Assembly: GCA_002470275.1 (NCBI GenBank)
Contig: DKNY01000065.1
Span: 6,337 to 58,643 of the forward strand
Length of the DNA: 52,307 nucleotides
Source: Gammaproteobacteria bacterium UBA7376
Lineage (GTDB): Bacteria > Pseudomonadota > Gammaproteobacteria > Pseudomonadales > Azotimanducaceae
Direction: 5' to 3'
Shown: in pieces, positions 8,718 to 16,696 of the stretch
Layout: the number at the start of each line of letters is the position of its first letter
How positions within the stretch are numbered: position 1 is the first letter of the stretch
The notes under the pieces: generated by a model
Databases searched by the model: none
Seen by the model: the letters and a program-made list of their open reading frames with translations, nothing else
What the model was told of the DNA's origin: nothing
Program-made: the position numbers and the translations under genes

Positions 8718-9790
8718 ATTTCCTGACCATCATCGGTCGCTGGATAAATCGCTATTTTTCCCAGCCAGACGCCGTCTATTTGGTCTTGATGCTGGTGGCA
8801 GTTGGGGTCGTGATCCTCACCCTCGGTGAAGCCCTGGCGCCTGTCCTGACCGGGCTCGTGATCGCCTTTCTGCTTCAAGATCTGGTGCGCCGACTGGAAG
8901 CCGTGCGCGTCCCGAGATTAGCGGCAATCACTGTGGCCATGATGGTTTTCTTGGGTGCCGTGATGGCCATGGTGCTGCTTGTGGTGCCCCTGGTCTCCTC
9001 CCAGGTAAGCAGCCTGGTTAGCCTGCTTCCGAATCTGGTGGTTAGGCTGCGTGAAGGCATGTTGCGCCTGGCTGAGCAGTTCCCCGAGTTCGTGACTCAG
9101 AGTCAAATCACTGCGGTGGTAGAGCAGGCCACACGGGAGCTGGGCAATCTGAGTGGCACCTTGCTGGAGAATGCATTTTCCCAGGTCTTCTCGCTCTTCG
9201 GGCTGCTGGTCTATCTGATTCTGGTCCCAATATCCGTATTTTTCTTGCTCAAGGACAAAGATGAGCTGATGGCTTTTTGGCGCTCTATTTTGCCTCAGCC
9301 CCGTCCGCTGCTGAGTGCAGTGGGGACCGAAATGAATGTTCAACTTGGCAACTATGTTCGCGGGAAGGCGATAGAAATTGTCATTGTTGGTTTGGCCTCT
9401 TTTACGGTCTTTCTGTTGTTCGACTTGAATTACGCGGCCCTGCTTGGGGTGCTGGTAGGCATTTCTGTGCTGATTCCCTTCATTGGCGCAGCCGTGGTGA
9501 CGTTTCCTGTCTTTGCGGTCGCCGTGCTGCAGTTCGGCTGGTCCTGGGAGCTAGGCTGGATTATGGCAGCCTATGGTTTGATCCAGTTTTTGGATGGTAA
9601 TGTCTTGGTCCCGCTGCTCTTCTCAGAGGCGGTGGATCTGCATCCCATCACCATCATTATTTCGGTCTTAGCCTTTGGCGGCATGGCGGGGCTATGGGGT
9701 GTCTTCTTTGCGATCCCGTTGGCAACTCTGATCAAGGCGATCTACGTGGCCTGGCCGCGTCAGTCGGAGGAAGCGCCGCCAACGGGCTAA
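8714..9790 (+). CDS. perM: AI-2E family transporter / PerM-like permease
   Basis: A 358-residue polytopic membrane protein of the UPF0118/AI-2E transporter family. Two N-terminal membrane segments (about 20-60) are followed by a soluble-looking amphipathic middle (about 95-160) and a block of C-terminal helices; the signatures PISVFFLLKDKDE and NYVRGKAIEIVIVG and the late QFLDGNVLVPLLFSEAVDLHP are characteristic. Substrates differ within the family (autoinducer-2, ions, H+/Na+), so only the family is claimed. It is coupled to tusA by an ATGA overlap. Confidence 0.85.
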   Translation: MNFLTIIGRWINRYFSQPDAVYLVLMLVAVGVVILTLGEALAPVLTGLVIAFLLQDLVRRLEAVRVPRLAAITVAMMVFLGAVMAMVLLVVPLVSSQVSSLVSLLPNLVVRLREGMLRLAEQFPEFVTQSQITAVVEQATRELGNLSGTLLENAFSQVFSLFGLLVYLILVPISVFFLLKDKDELMAFWRSILPQPRPLLSAVGTEMNVQLGNYVRGKAIEIVIVGLASFTVFLLFDLNYAALLGVLVGISVLIPFIGAAVVTFPVFAVAVLQFGWSWELGWIMAAYGLIQFLDGNVLVPLLFSEAVDLHPITIIISVLAFGGMAGLWGVFFAIPLATLIKAIYVAWPRQSEEAPPTG

Positions 9791-9880
9791 GTCGGCTGGC
9801 CGCGCTTCTGAGTGCCATGCTTGTCCATCGCTCGAAGCCTGCGTACCATCCTGCAATTCTAAAGACGTCGGGTAGCACGC

Positions 9881-10771
9881 ATGCTGACAGGGAGTATTGT
9901 TGCACTGGTAACGCCCATGACCGAGGTGGGTGATGTGGACTGGCGTGCCCTGGATGATCTTATCGAGTGGCACGTTGAAAGCGGCACGCACGGCATTGTA
10001 CCGATGGGCACCACGGGGGAGTCCGCGACCCTGGATACGACAGAACACCTCCAGGTGATCAAAAGAACAATTGATCGCGTAGCCGGCCGAGTGCCGGTTA
10101 TTGCAGGCACAGGCAGCAACGCTACACAGGAGGCCATTCATCAGACCCGCGAAGCTCAGGAACTGGGTGCAGACGCCTGTCTTTTGGTCACGCCTTACTA
10201 CAACAGGCCGACTCAGGAGGGATTGTTTCGGCACTATCAGGCCATCGCCGCAGCGTCGTCCGTGCCCATCGTGCTGTATAACGTACCGCCTCGAACGGGC
10301 TGTGATTTGTCAGCAGAAACGGTTGCTAGGCTTGCCCAGATTGACGGGATCGTAGGGATTAAAGAGGCCTGCGGTGACGCCCATCGCGTAGCAGAAATCC
10401 TGGCGTCGGTGGCCGCCGCGGGCAAAGACGACTTTTTCGTCGTCTCTGGCGAAGATGCTCAGACACTCCAAATGCTGGAGTTGGGAGCGGTCGGTGCGAT
10501 ATCCGTCACGGCGAACGTCCTGCCAGGGAAGATGGCAGGGTTCTTCAATGCTTGGGCAGCTGGGGACGTTGAACGTGCTCGGGAGATTGATCGTCAGCTG
10601 CAGCCCGTGCACGAAATCTTATTTATCGAATCGTCCCCCGCGCCCACCAAGTGGGCGCTACATGACCTGGGACGTATCAACGCAGGGATTCGGCTGCCTC
10701 TAATCCCTTTGAGTGATGAGCACCGTGCTGAGGTGCGCCAACGAATTGACCTTGCGGGAGCTGCTAAATAA
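9881..10771 (+). CDS. dapA: 4-hydroxy-tetrahydrodipicolinate synthase DapA
   Basis: DapA condenses pyruvate with aspartate semialdehyde, the branch-point step toward lysine and meso-diaminopimelate. The 296-residue protein has all active-site residues at the E. coli numbering: Thr44-Thr45 in GTTGE, Tyr107 in PYYNRP, Tyr133 in YNVPPRT, Arg138 and the Schiff-base Lys161 in GIKEACGD. The start is ATG at 9881. It overlaps bamC by a single nucleotide (TAATG at 10769-10773), the classic gammaproteobacterial dapA-bamC pair. Confidence 0.96.
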   Translation: MLTGSIVALVTPMTEVGDVDWRALDDLIEWHVESGTHGIVPMGTTGESATLDTTEHLQVIKRTIDRVAGRVPVIAGTGSNATQEAIHQTREAQELGADACLLVTPYYNRPTQEGLFRHYQAIAAASSVPIVLYNVPPRTGCDLSAETVARLAQIDGIVGIKEACGDAHRVAEILASVAAAGKDDFFVVSGEDAQTLQMLELGAVGAISVTANVLPGKMAGFFNAWAAGDVERAREIDRQLQPVHEILFIESSPAPTKWALHDLGRINAGIRLPLIPLSDEHRAEVRQRIDLAGAAK

Positions 10772-11901
10772 TGAAGAAAGCTGTGTTGTTAACGAGTTGC
10801 GCGGTCATGGTGGGCTGCAGCTGGGTCCCGGATGTGGGTGGCCTTGTCGGCCTTGGTGAGGAGGAAAGGGAGTCTTACATCGACACACGGCCTCTGCCGC
10901 CGATGCAGATTCCAGAGGGACTGAACGGCGACTCCATCCAGGACGCGCTGCCAGTTCCCACGATTGCCGAGCAACGCAATGCGTCGTTCTATCCTGCTCG
11001 ACCCCCTCTCCCTAATGCGCTGTACGCATCCGACAACCGAAATGAGGTGCGTGTACAACGCCTCAGCTCACGGAATTGGCTTGTCATACCCGAGCCACCC
11101 ACCTCCGCGTGGCCTAAGATAAAGCAGTTCTTTGCGGACAACGGGGTGTCGCTATCCTCGGATCGACCAAGCGTTGGTCGGCTCACGACCCAGTGGTTGA
11201 GCAATGATGGCGAGGCGGTGCGAGATGTGGTTCGTCGCGTCACCAGAGAAGCTAAAAGCCAAGCGGGCATGGCGCAAGGCGCAGACAGGTTTCTAATACG
11301 TGTAGAGCAAGGGTTGCAGCCTCAATCTACCGAGGTTCATTTGCGGCATGACAATGATGTTCTTGGGGATGAAGCCGACGCTTCGATGGTAACGATTCAG
11401 GCCATGGATTCAGACTTAGCGGCGGCTGAGACGGCCCTGCTGCAGCAGATTGGGGAATATATCGCAGCCCGCGTCGCGGAAACCACAGTTTCACAGGTGG
11501 CGCTACAGATTGGCAGCCTGCCGAAAACGGGCCTACTGCGAAATCCTGAGGGATTACCCGAACTGACTCTTTATCTAGATGAGGATCGGGCTTGGGCAAC
11601 GCTGACTCAGGCCATGCAGAACGCTGACATTTTGGTAAACGAGCAGAATCGAGAGGAGGGCCAGCTCTCGATCAGCATTCCTCAAAGCGTGTTCACCGGA
11701 AAAGAGGGTGGGGGCATTTTATGCAGGGTAACGTTTAGCTGTGGGGGTTCAGATCTGGAGGTGATTTTGCGTACCGAGGGGCCTATTCAGGAGCCTTCGG
11801 GAGACGCTTTCAAGGTAACGGTCTGGCAGGCAGACGGTCCTCTTCAGGATTTTGATCGAGCCCAGGAAATCCTGGTCCTCATACGAGAATATGCTACCTG
11901 A
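10771..11901 (+). CDS. bamC: Outer-membrane assembly lipoprotein BamC
   Basis: A 376-residue lipoprotein of the Bam complex, which inserts beta-barrel proteins into the outer membrane. A signal sequence ends in VMVGC with the lipidated cysteine at residue 16; the -3 position is Met rather than the usual Leu. An unstructured N-terminal stretch (about 28-75) that would contact BamD is followed by two helix-grip domains, the first with RNWLVIPEPPTSAWPKIKQF. The identification combines this architecture with the position directly after dapA. Its stop and the next start share TGATG at 11899-11903. Confidence 0.88.
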   Translation: MKKAVLLTSCAVMVGCSWVPDVGGLVGLGEEERESYIDTRPLPPMQIPEGLNGDSIQDALPVPTIAEQRNASFYPARPPLPNALYASDNRNEVRVQRLSSRNWLVIPEPPTSAWPKIKQFFADNGVSLSSDRPSVGRLTTQWLSNDGEAVRDVVRRVTREAKSQAGMAQGADRFLIRVEQGLQPQSTEVHLRHDNDVLGDEADASMVTIQAMDSDLAAAETALLQQIGEYIAARVAETTVSQVALQIGSLPKTGLLRNPEGLPELTLYLDEDRAWATLTQAMQNADILVNEQNREEGQLSISIPQSVFTGKEGGGILCRVTFSCGGSDLEVILRTEGPIQEPSGDAFKVTVWQADGPLQDFDRAQEILVLIREYAT

Positions 11902-12686
11902 TGGGACTTGCCTCACTGGGTAGTGGCAGCCGAGGGAATGGCACGCTGGTCTCCATAGGGGGCGGGCTTTTCTTGATCGACTGTGGTTTCAACCTGCGTC
12001 AGGTCGAGCAACGCCTGGCGCGAGCGCGCCTGAGCCCTGGTGATATCACGGCGATTTTAGTGAGCCATGAACACAGCGACCATATTTCAGGGGTCGCTGC
12101 GTTGTCACACCGCTACCAGATTCCTGTTTTTGCCTCTTTCGGAACCCTGCAGCGAGCGCCCGCAGAACTCAGCGCAACAGGGTTCGACGGCGATGCGGAA
12201 TTTGAGGTGGCCGGGGTCCGAATAAATCCAGTCCGGGTGCCTCATGATGCCCGGGAACCTACCCAGTTCGTGCTTTCCGCGGGCGACGAAAAAATAGGGG
12301 TCCTGTCGGACTTGGGCAGCGTGACTCAACATGTTGTGACCCAATTTTCAGATTGTCGCTATTTGCTTTTGGAAGCTAACCACGACCGAGAAATGCTCAT
12401 GCGGGGCAGCTATCCTCCTGCGCTCAAGCGACGTGTCGGGGAGGACTTTGGCCACTTGTCCAACGTCCAGGCGCGATCACTTTTGCAGCAAATTGCGCAC
12501 CCGGACTTACATGTGGCCATTGGCCATATCAGTGAGCAAAATAATTCACGAGCTAAAGTGCTGGAAATGTTCAAAGATTTGCAGGCCCAAGTTGCCAGTC
12601 TTACGATTGCCACTCAGGCTGAGGGCTTTGACTGGATCGGAGAGCAGCCCATGTCTCGGCAAATATCTTTCGATAAGGTGATGTAA
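11901..12686 (+). CDS. MBL-fold metallo-hydrolase (YycJ/WalJ-like)
   Basis: A 261-residue metallo-beta-lactamase-fold protein. The metal motif SHEHSDH gives H56, H58, D60 and H61; further ligands are likely H114 region (PHDA), D in LSDLGS and the C-terminal GHIS. The N-terminal GSGSRGNGTLV is typical of the YycJ/WalJ branch, whose members are suspected 5'-exonucleases or phosphodiesterases. It is translationally coupled to bamC. In Pseudomonas-type genomes the same gene lies between bamC and purC; purC is not in this window. Confidence 0.82.
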   Translation: MGLASLGSGSRGNGTLVSIGGGLFLIDCGFNLRQVEQRLARARLSPGDITAILVSHEHSDHISGVAALSHRYQIPVFASFGTLQRAPAELSATGFDGDAEFEVAGVRINPVRVPHDAREPTQFVLSAGDEKIGVLSDLGSVTQHVVTQFSDCRYLLLEANHDREMLMRGSYPPALKRRVGEDFGHLSNVQARSLLQQIAHPDLHVAIGHISEQNNSRAKVLEMFKDLQAQVASLTIATQAEGFDWIGEQPMSRQISFDKVM

Positions 12687-12722
12687 GCGGTCCGGGCCGG
12701 GCTAGGATCAAGGAGGTAGATT

Positions 12723-13574
12723 GTGCAAGGGGAAGTCGGTGTTTCCGTTTCTATGGAAAATTTTCAGACTGAAGTGGTCGACGCTTCGGCAGCAAAGCCG
12801 ATGTTTTTGCTCTTTTGGGCGGCCCAGGTGCCTCCCTCAGTCCAGGTCAAGGAAAGCTTGGAGCGCCTCTTGCCAGCGTACGACGGTAAGGCGGGCCTAG
12901 CGCTGTCGGATGTTGCTCAGGATCAAAACCTTGCCCAGCGTCTTCAGGTGCAGGGGCTCCCCAGCATTCGGGTCATACACCAAGGCCAAATAGTGGATCA
13001 GCTAGAGGGGCCGGTAGATGACGCGCAGCTCACCGCCCTCATTGAAAAGCTCACCGCCTCTTCGGGAGACCTGTTGAAGGGAGATGTTGAGAGCTTGCTG
13101 GCAGCCGGAGAGTTCGACGGGGCCCTCGCCCTGCTGCAGCAAAGTATTCAAGACGAGCCAAACAATCAAAGCCTCAGGGTTGAGCTGGCCGATGTGCTGG
13201 TTCGGAAGGGGGACGACGCAGAGGCGCGCCGGGTCTTGGCGACTATCGCCGAGGACACGGAGGATCGGCTCCGCCCTCAGACTCGACTGGAATTTCTCGA
13301 GGAAGCTGGCGCAATGGATTCCAGAGATACGTTGCTGGGACGCCTGGCTGCGGAACCTGAAAACCTTGAGGCCCGCTATGCCTTGGCCGTCCAGAGCGTG
13401 GTTGCCGAAGCCTACGAAGACGCTCTGACAGCGGGCCTGGACATCATGGGCCAAGACCGGTCGTTCATGGACGATATCGGGCGCACGACCATGATCAGAG
13501 TCTTCCACCTGCTCGGCAAGGGACATGAGCTGGCGACCAAATATCGCCGAAAAATGTTCAATTTGATGCACTGA
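12723..13574 (+). CDS. CnoX/YbbN-like thioredoxin-TPR protein lacking cysteines
   Basis: A 283-residue protein with an N-terminal thioredoxin fold (about 10-110) and a C-terminal TPR-like helical part (about 115-283), the layout of CnoX/YbbN, a holdase that also guards substrates from overoxidation. The cis-proline loop GLPSIRV is kept, but the active-site loop reads FWAAQVPPSVQ, with neither cysteine, and the whole protein contains no cysteine at all. It can therefore act only as a scaffold or holdase, not as a redox enzyme. The start is GTG at 12723 with a strong AGGAGGT five bases upstream; an ATG ten codons in (12753) is weaker. Confidence 0.8.
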   Translation: MQGEVGVSVSMENFQTEVVDASAAKPMFLLFWAAQVPPSVQVKESLERLLPAYDGKAGLALSDVAQDQNLAQRLQVQGLPSIRVIHQGQIVDQLEGPVDDAQLTALIEKLTASSGDLLKGDVESLLAAGEFDGALALLQQSIQDEPNNQSLRVELADVLVRKGDDAEARRVLATIAEDTEDRLRPQTRLEFLEEAGAMDSRDTLLGRLAAEPENLEARYALAVQSVVAEAYEDALTAGLDIMGQDRSFMDDIGRTTMIRVFHLLGKGHELATKYRRKMFNLMH

Positions 13575-13577
13575 GTT

Positions 13578-13592
13578 GGCGCTTTAGGCGCC
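13578..13592 (+). terminator. Possible stem-loop after the CnoX-like gene
   Basis: GGCGC-TTTAG-GCGCC forms a perfect 5-bp stem three bases after the stop codon. There is no T-run behind it, so it is not a standard intrinsic terminator; it may only protect the mRNA 3' end. Confidence 0.3.
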
Positions 13593-13775
13593 GAGCTGAC
13601 CTGTTCCCTATCCACTAAAATGCGCCGTTGAAGAAGCCGAAAATCGAGACCAACGAGCGCCACTTATGGAAACCGTTTTCAATATCAGTGAGGGTTTTTT
13701 TGGGGGGAAATGTTTAAGTTTTGTGACCAGTCCAGGGCTGTGCGGTTAGTGGTCGCTAACATGCCAACAAAAGCG

Positions 13776-13972
13776 TTATGCACATGTGAGGTGAAACCTC
13801 ATCCACGCTTTGAGATGGCGGGCATCCTTCTTAACGAGAGTCAAAAAATTCCTATAACTCATTGAAAAATATGTAAATAACTATTTATCTAAAGAGTAAG
13901 GAATTGGTTAGAGGAATAATATACAGCCACTTCCCACATTCAGTCCGCAAGTTATCCTCAAACTTATCCACA
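13776..13972 (+). promoter_or_regulatory. Cluster of DnaA-box-like sites
   Basis: TTATGCACA (13776-13784) and TTATCCACA (13964-13972) both match the DnaA-box consensus TTWTNCACA exactly. TTATCCTCA (13952-13960) differs at one position and lies 3 nt before the second. All three are in the same orientation, and the AT-rich tract lies between them. This resembles a DnaA-binding regulatory or replication-linked locus. No replication genes (dnaA, dnaN, mnmG, parAB) are in the window, so I do not call it oriC. Confidence 0.4.
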
Positions 13973-14131
13973 GGCTAATTGGGGGAAACAGTGCACCAAA
14001 AGTTAACGATAGCGAGAAAATTTCAATTTTAAGCCTTGTACGTTTCGGAAAGTAACATTCTCCCCTGCTCTGATCTCGCCTCCTTTGTGCTTGTTGCGTA
14101 CCATCAGTCGAATCCAACGACGAGAAGCACT

Positions 14132-15550
14132 ATGAGCGAAGGTGAAACGTCCAACGATACTGGAACAGCAAAGCACCTGCCTCCAGACCGAATTTTGGAT
14201 GACCGACTAGATCACTATCGAAAATTAGGCGTGACCCAGGTCAAGCTGGGCCTGGCTGATGTAGATGGCGTGCTGCGTGGCAAGTACGTGGGCCTCAACA
14301 AGTTCGCCAGCCTGCTCCATAAAAATGGAGGGTTTTGCGACTGCGTCTTTGGCTGGGATGTAGATGATCAGCTCTATGATCAGGGAATCCAGACCGGCTG
14401 GCACACGGGCTTTCCGGATACGGGCTTCCGTCTCCTCGTTGAATCAGAGCGATGGCTCGCCGAAGAGAATTGTCCCTACTTCATCGCCGAGTTTGTCGCC
14501 GCCGACGGCAGCGACCACCCCCTCTGTCCGCGAACGTTGTTGCGATCAATTTTGGATCGCTATGCCGAGCATGGCCTCAGCCCTCGATCAGGCTTTGAAT
14601 ATGAATTTTTCGTTTTTAATGAAAGCCCGCATACGGTGCGGGAGAAGGGCTATCGTGGTTTGACGTCCCTGACGCCCGGTAATTTTGGATACTCGGTGCT
14701 TCGGGCATCGGCTCAATCGCAACACTTTATAGATTTCATGGATTACTGCAGAGGGTTGGGCTGCGAGCTAGAGGGTTTGCACTGCGAAACCGGCCCTGGA
14801 GTATGGGAGGCGGCGCTGATGGCCACGGACGGCATGGAGGCAGCGGATAGAGCCGTGCTCTTCAAGACCTTCGCCAAAGTTTTCTTTCAGCGAAGGGACA
14901 TGATGGCGACCTTTATGGCGAAATGGTCCATGGATTACCCTGGACAAAGCGGTCACCTGCACGTGAGTCTGCTGGACAAAGAAGGCAGAGGCGTTTTTTT
15001 TGATGACGCTGGGCCTGCCAAGATGTCCACGCTTCAGCGCCACGCGGTGGGCGGCATGCGTCGCTATCTGAGAGAGTTTCTGGCGTTTCTGGCGCCGACG
15101 ATCAATAGCTATACGCGCTTGGTTCAGGGTGCCTGGGCGCCGACGGCCGCAACGTGGGGTGTGGAGAATCGCACCACGGCGATTCGCGTGATCGGAGGGG
15201 ATGCGGGCAGTCAACGCATTGAGTGTCGCGTGGGCGGCGCAGATGCCAATCCTTACCTTGTTCAGGCGGCCGTGCTCGCGGCGGCCTTAGCGGGTATTGA
15301 GGAGGCCATCGAGCCCGGAGAACCGGTTCAAGGAAACGCCTATGATATAGAGGCAAACCTACCGGGGGAATTGCGTTTTGCCTCTCACCTGGGTGACGCC
15401 GCGGACGCCCTGGACGCCTCCAAGACTGCCCGGAGGCTGTTCGGAGACACCTTTGTAGAACACTTTGTTATGACTCGCCGATGGGAAGCGCGTGAATACC
15501 ACCGTCATCTCAACAGTTGGCAGCTTGAGCGGTATTTCGAGATTATTTGA
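14132..15550 (+). CDS. Glutamine synthetase family protein (PuuA/GlnT-like)
   Basis: A 472-residue glutamine synthetase-fold enzyme. Visible catalytic blocks are the metal ligands in GFEYEFFVF, HCETGPGVWEAAL and SGHLHVSL, the glutamate/ammonia loop NSYTRLVQGAWAP followed by NRTTAIRV, and RIECRVGGADANPY. The wording of these motifs is that of the gamma-glutamylpolyamine or amine synthetase branch rather than of housekeeping GlnA, so the acceptor may be a polyamine or another amine instead of ammonia. I start at ATG 14132, with GAGAAG upstream; a TTG at 14036 would add an unconserved tail. It is the first gene of an overlapping four-gene operon. Confidence 0.82.
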   Translation: MSEGETSNDTGTAKHLPPDRILDDRLDHYRKLGVTQVKLGLADVDGVLRGKYVGLNKFASLLHKNGGFCDCVFGWDVDDQLYDQGIQTGWHTGFPDTGFRLLVESERWLAEENCPYFIAEFVAADGSDHPLCPRTLLRSILDRYAEHGLSPRSGFEYEFFVFNESPHTVREKGYRGLTSLTPGNFGYSVLRASAQSQHFIDFMDYCRGLGCELEGLHCETGPGVWEAALMATDGMEAADRAVLFKTFAKVFFQRRDMMATFMAKWSMDYPGQSGHLHVSLLDKEGRGVFFDDAGPAKMSTLQRHAVGGMRRYLREFLAFLAPTINSYTRLVQGAWAPTAATWGVENRTTAIRVIGGDAGSQRIECRVGGADANPYLVQAAVLAAALAGIEEAIEPGEPVQGNAYDIEANLPGELRFASHLGDAADALDASKTARRLFGDTFVEHFVMTRRWEAREYHRHLNSWQLERYFEII

Positions 15551-16281
15551 TGACGCTACATTTGGGCATTCTGCAAACCGATTCGGTCCTAGCACCCCTG
15601 CAGGCCGAGCATGGTGATTATCCAGCCATGTTCGCCCGGCTATTTAAGGAGATGGGTGCTGACATCATGCTGAGCACCTTTGATGTGCAGCGAAGTTTGC
15701 CCCATGACGATTCATGTGATGCCTATTTGATAACGGGCAGCCGCCACAGCGTTTACGACGACCTCCCATGGATCACGAACCTGGCAGGCTTCGTGAGAGA
15801 TGCCCTGGCGCGTGAGCGCAAGATTCTTGGAGTTTGCTTTGGGCATCAGCTGATGGCGCATTTTTTTGGTGGGGAAGTGGCCCCCGCCGCAGACGGATGG
15901 GCGGTGGGTGTGCACCGCTCTCGCGTCATCAGCCAGCCTGCCTGGATGCAGCCGGCGCCCCACGCTTTTCGGCTCTTGTCCAGCCACAAGGATCAGGTTC
16001 AGCGCTTGCCGCCCCACGCCGAACTCTTCGCGACCAGTGACCTTTGCCCCCTCGGCGGATTCACCGTGGGCGATAAGGTGATGACCGTTCAGGGTCATCC
16101 GGAATTCAATAAGGCTTATGCCCGTGAGCTGATGACGCTGAGGAGAGAGATGCTTGGGGAACAGGTGTACGAGCGCGGCATCCAGAGTTTGGCCGTAGAC
16201 ACCGATGAACGCCTGCTTAGCCGCTGGATGCTGAACTTTCTGAGTCTCGATCTGAGCCAGGGAGTGGCGGTCGATGGATAA
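15550..16281 (+). CDS. Class I glutamine amidotransferase
   Basis: A 243-residue protein with the GuaA-type amidotransferase fold and an intact triad: Cys96 in GVCFGHQ, His183 and Glu185 in QGHPEF. It has no synthetase partner domain. Stop and start of the two genes share TGATG (15548-15552), so it is made together with the glutamine synthetase-like enzyme. By analogy with polyamine catabolism, where PuuA makes a gamma-glutamyl amide and PuuD hydrolyses it, this protein could hydrolyse the product of its partner; PuuD itself belongs to a different C26 subgroup. That functional link is inference. Confidence 0.82.
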   Translation: MTLHLGILQTDSVLAPLQAEHGDYPAMFARLFKEMGADIMLSTFDVQRSLPHDDSCDAYLITGSRHSVYDDLPWITNLAGFVRDALARERKILGVCFGHQLMAHFFGGEVAPAADGWAVGVHRSRVISQPAWMQPAPHAFRLLSSHKDQVQRLPPHAELFATSDLCPLGGFTVGDKVMTVQGHPEFNKAYARELMTLRREMLGEQVYERGIQSLAVDTDERLLSRWMLNFLSLDLSQGVAVDG

Positions 16282-16696
16282 GCCACCGCGCGGACTGAAG
16301 CGCTATCGCGGCCGAGGTGCTCGACTGCTGGGTTCTCCCGGGGAACTCAAGCGCGTTTTATCTGCAGCCGCTGAAAAACTAAAGCAAACCACGAGTACCA
16401 AAATTGGGGAAGTGAGGGAGCAGCTTCAACTGCTGATCGAGCTACTGCAGGTCTATGCCAGCGGTGAGTATCGAGACGTATCTAAGGAAACCATGATTAC
16501 CGTGGCGGCAGCGGTTATTTACTTCTTGGTGCCCCTGGATGTTGTGCCGGACTTTTTGCTGGGCTGGGGCCTGGTAGACGATGCGGCGATCATAAGTTAC
16601 GTGCTCTCTCAGATAAGCGATGAGCTAGATGCCTTCAAGCAGTGGCGAGCCCAGCGGACTGATTCGCCTAAAACGGACGGCGATGAGACCCCTTAG
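16274..16696 (+). CDS. YkvA/DUF1232 family protein
   Basis: A 140-residue protein whose core, about residues 70-115, reads AAAVIYFLVPLDVVPDFLLGWGLVDDAAI, the hallmark of the DUF1232/YkvA family with one membrane-associated helix. The N-terminus is basic and helical. The function of the family is unknown. It overlaps the amidotransferase by 8 nt and the DUF3108 gene by 14 nt, indicating tight co-expression. Confidence 0.82.
   Translation: MDKPPRGLKRYRGRGARLLGSPGELKRVLSAAAEKLKQTTSTKIGEVREQLQLLIELLQVYASGEYRDVSKETMITVAAAVIYFLVPLDVVPDFLLGWGLVDDAAIISYVLSQISDELDAFKQWRAQRTDSPKTDGDETP

Larger units (their letters stand above)
13575..14131. other. 557-nt AT-rich gene-free gap
   Basis: No credible reading frame is visible. 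The centre (about 13850-13925) is clearly richer in A and T than the rest of the window. The gap holds a stem-loop TGAGGT-GAA-ACCTCA at 13787-13801 and three DnaA-box-like 9-mers, listed separately. It must also contain the promoter of the glutamine synthetase operon. A TTG-started upstream extension of that gene, from 14036, is not favoured. Confidence 0.6.

Noticed and set aside
13575..14131. Chromosomal origin oriC
   Set aside because: DnaA boxes and AT-rich DNA are present, but only two exact boxes, very few GATC sites and none of the usual origin genes; kept only as a DnaA-box cluster.
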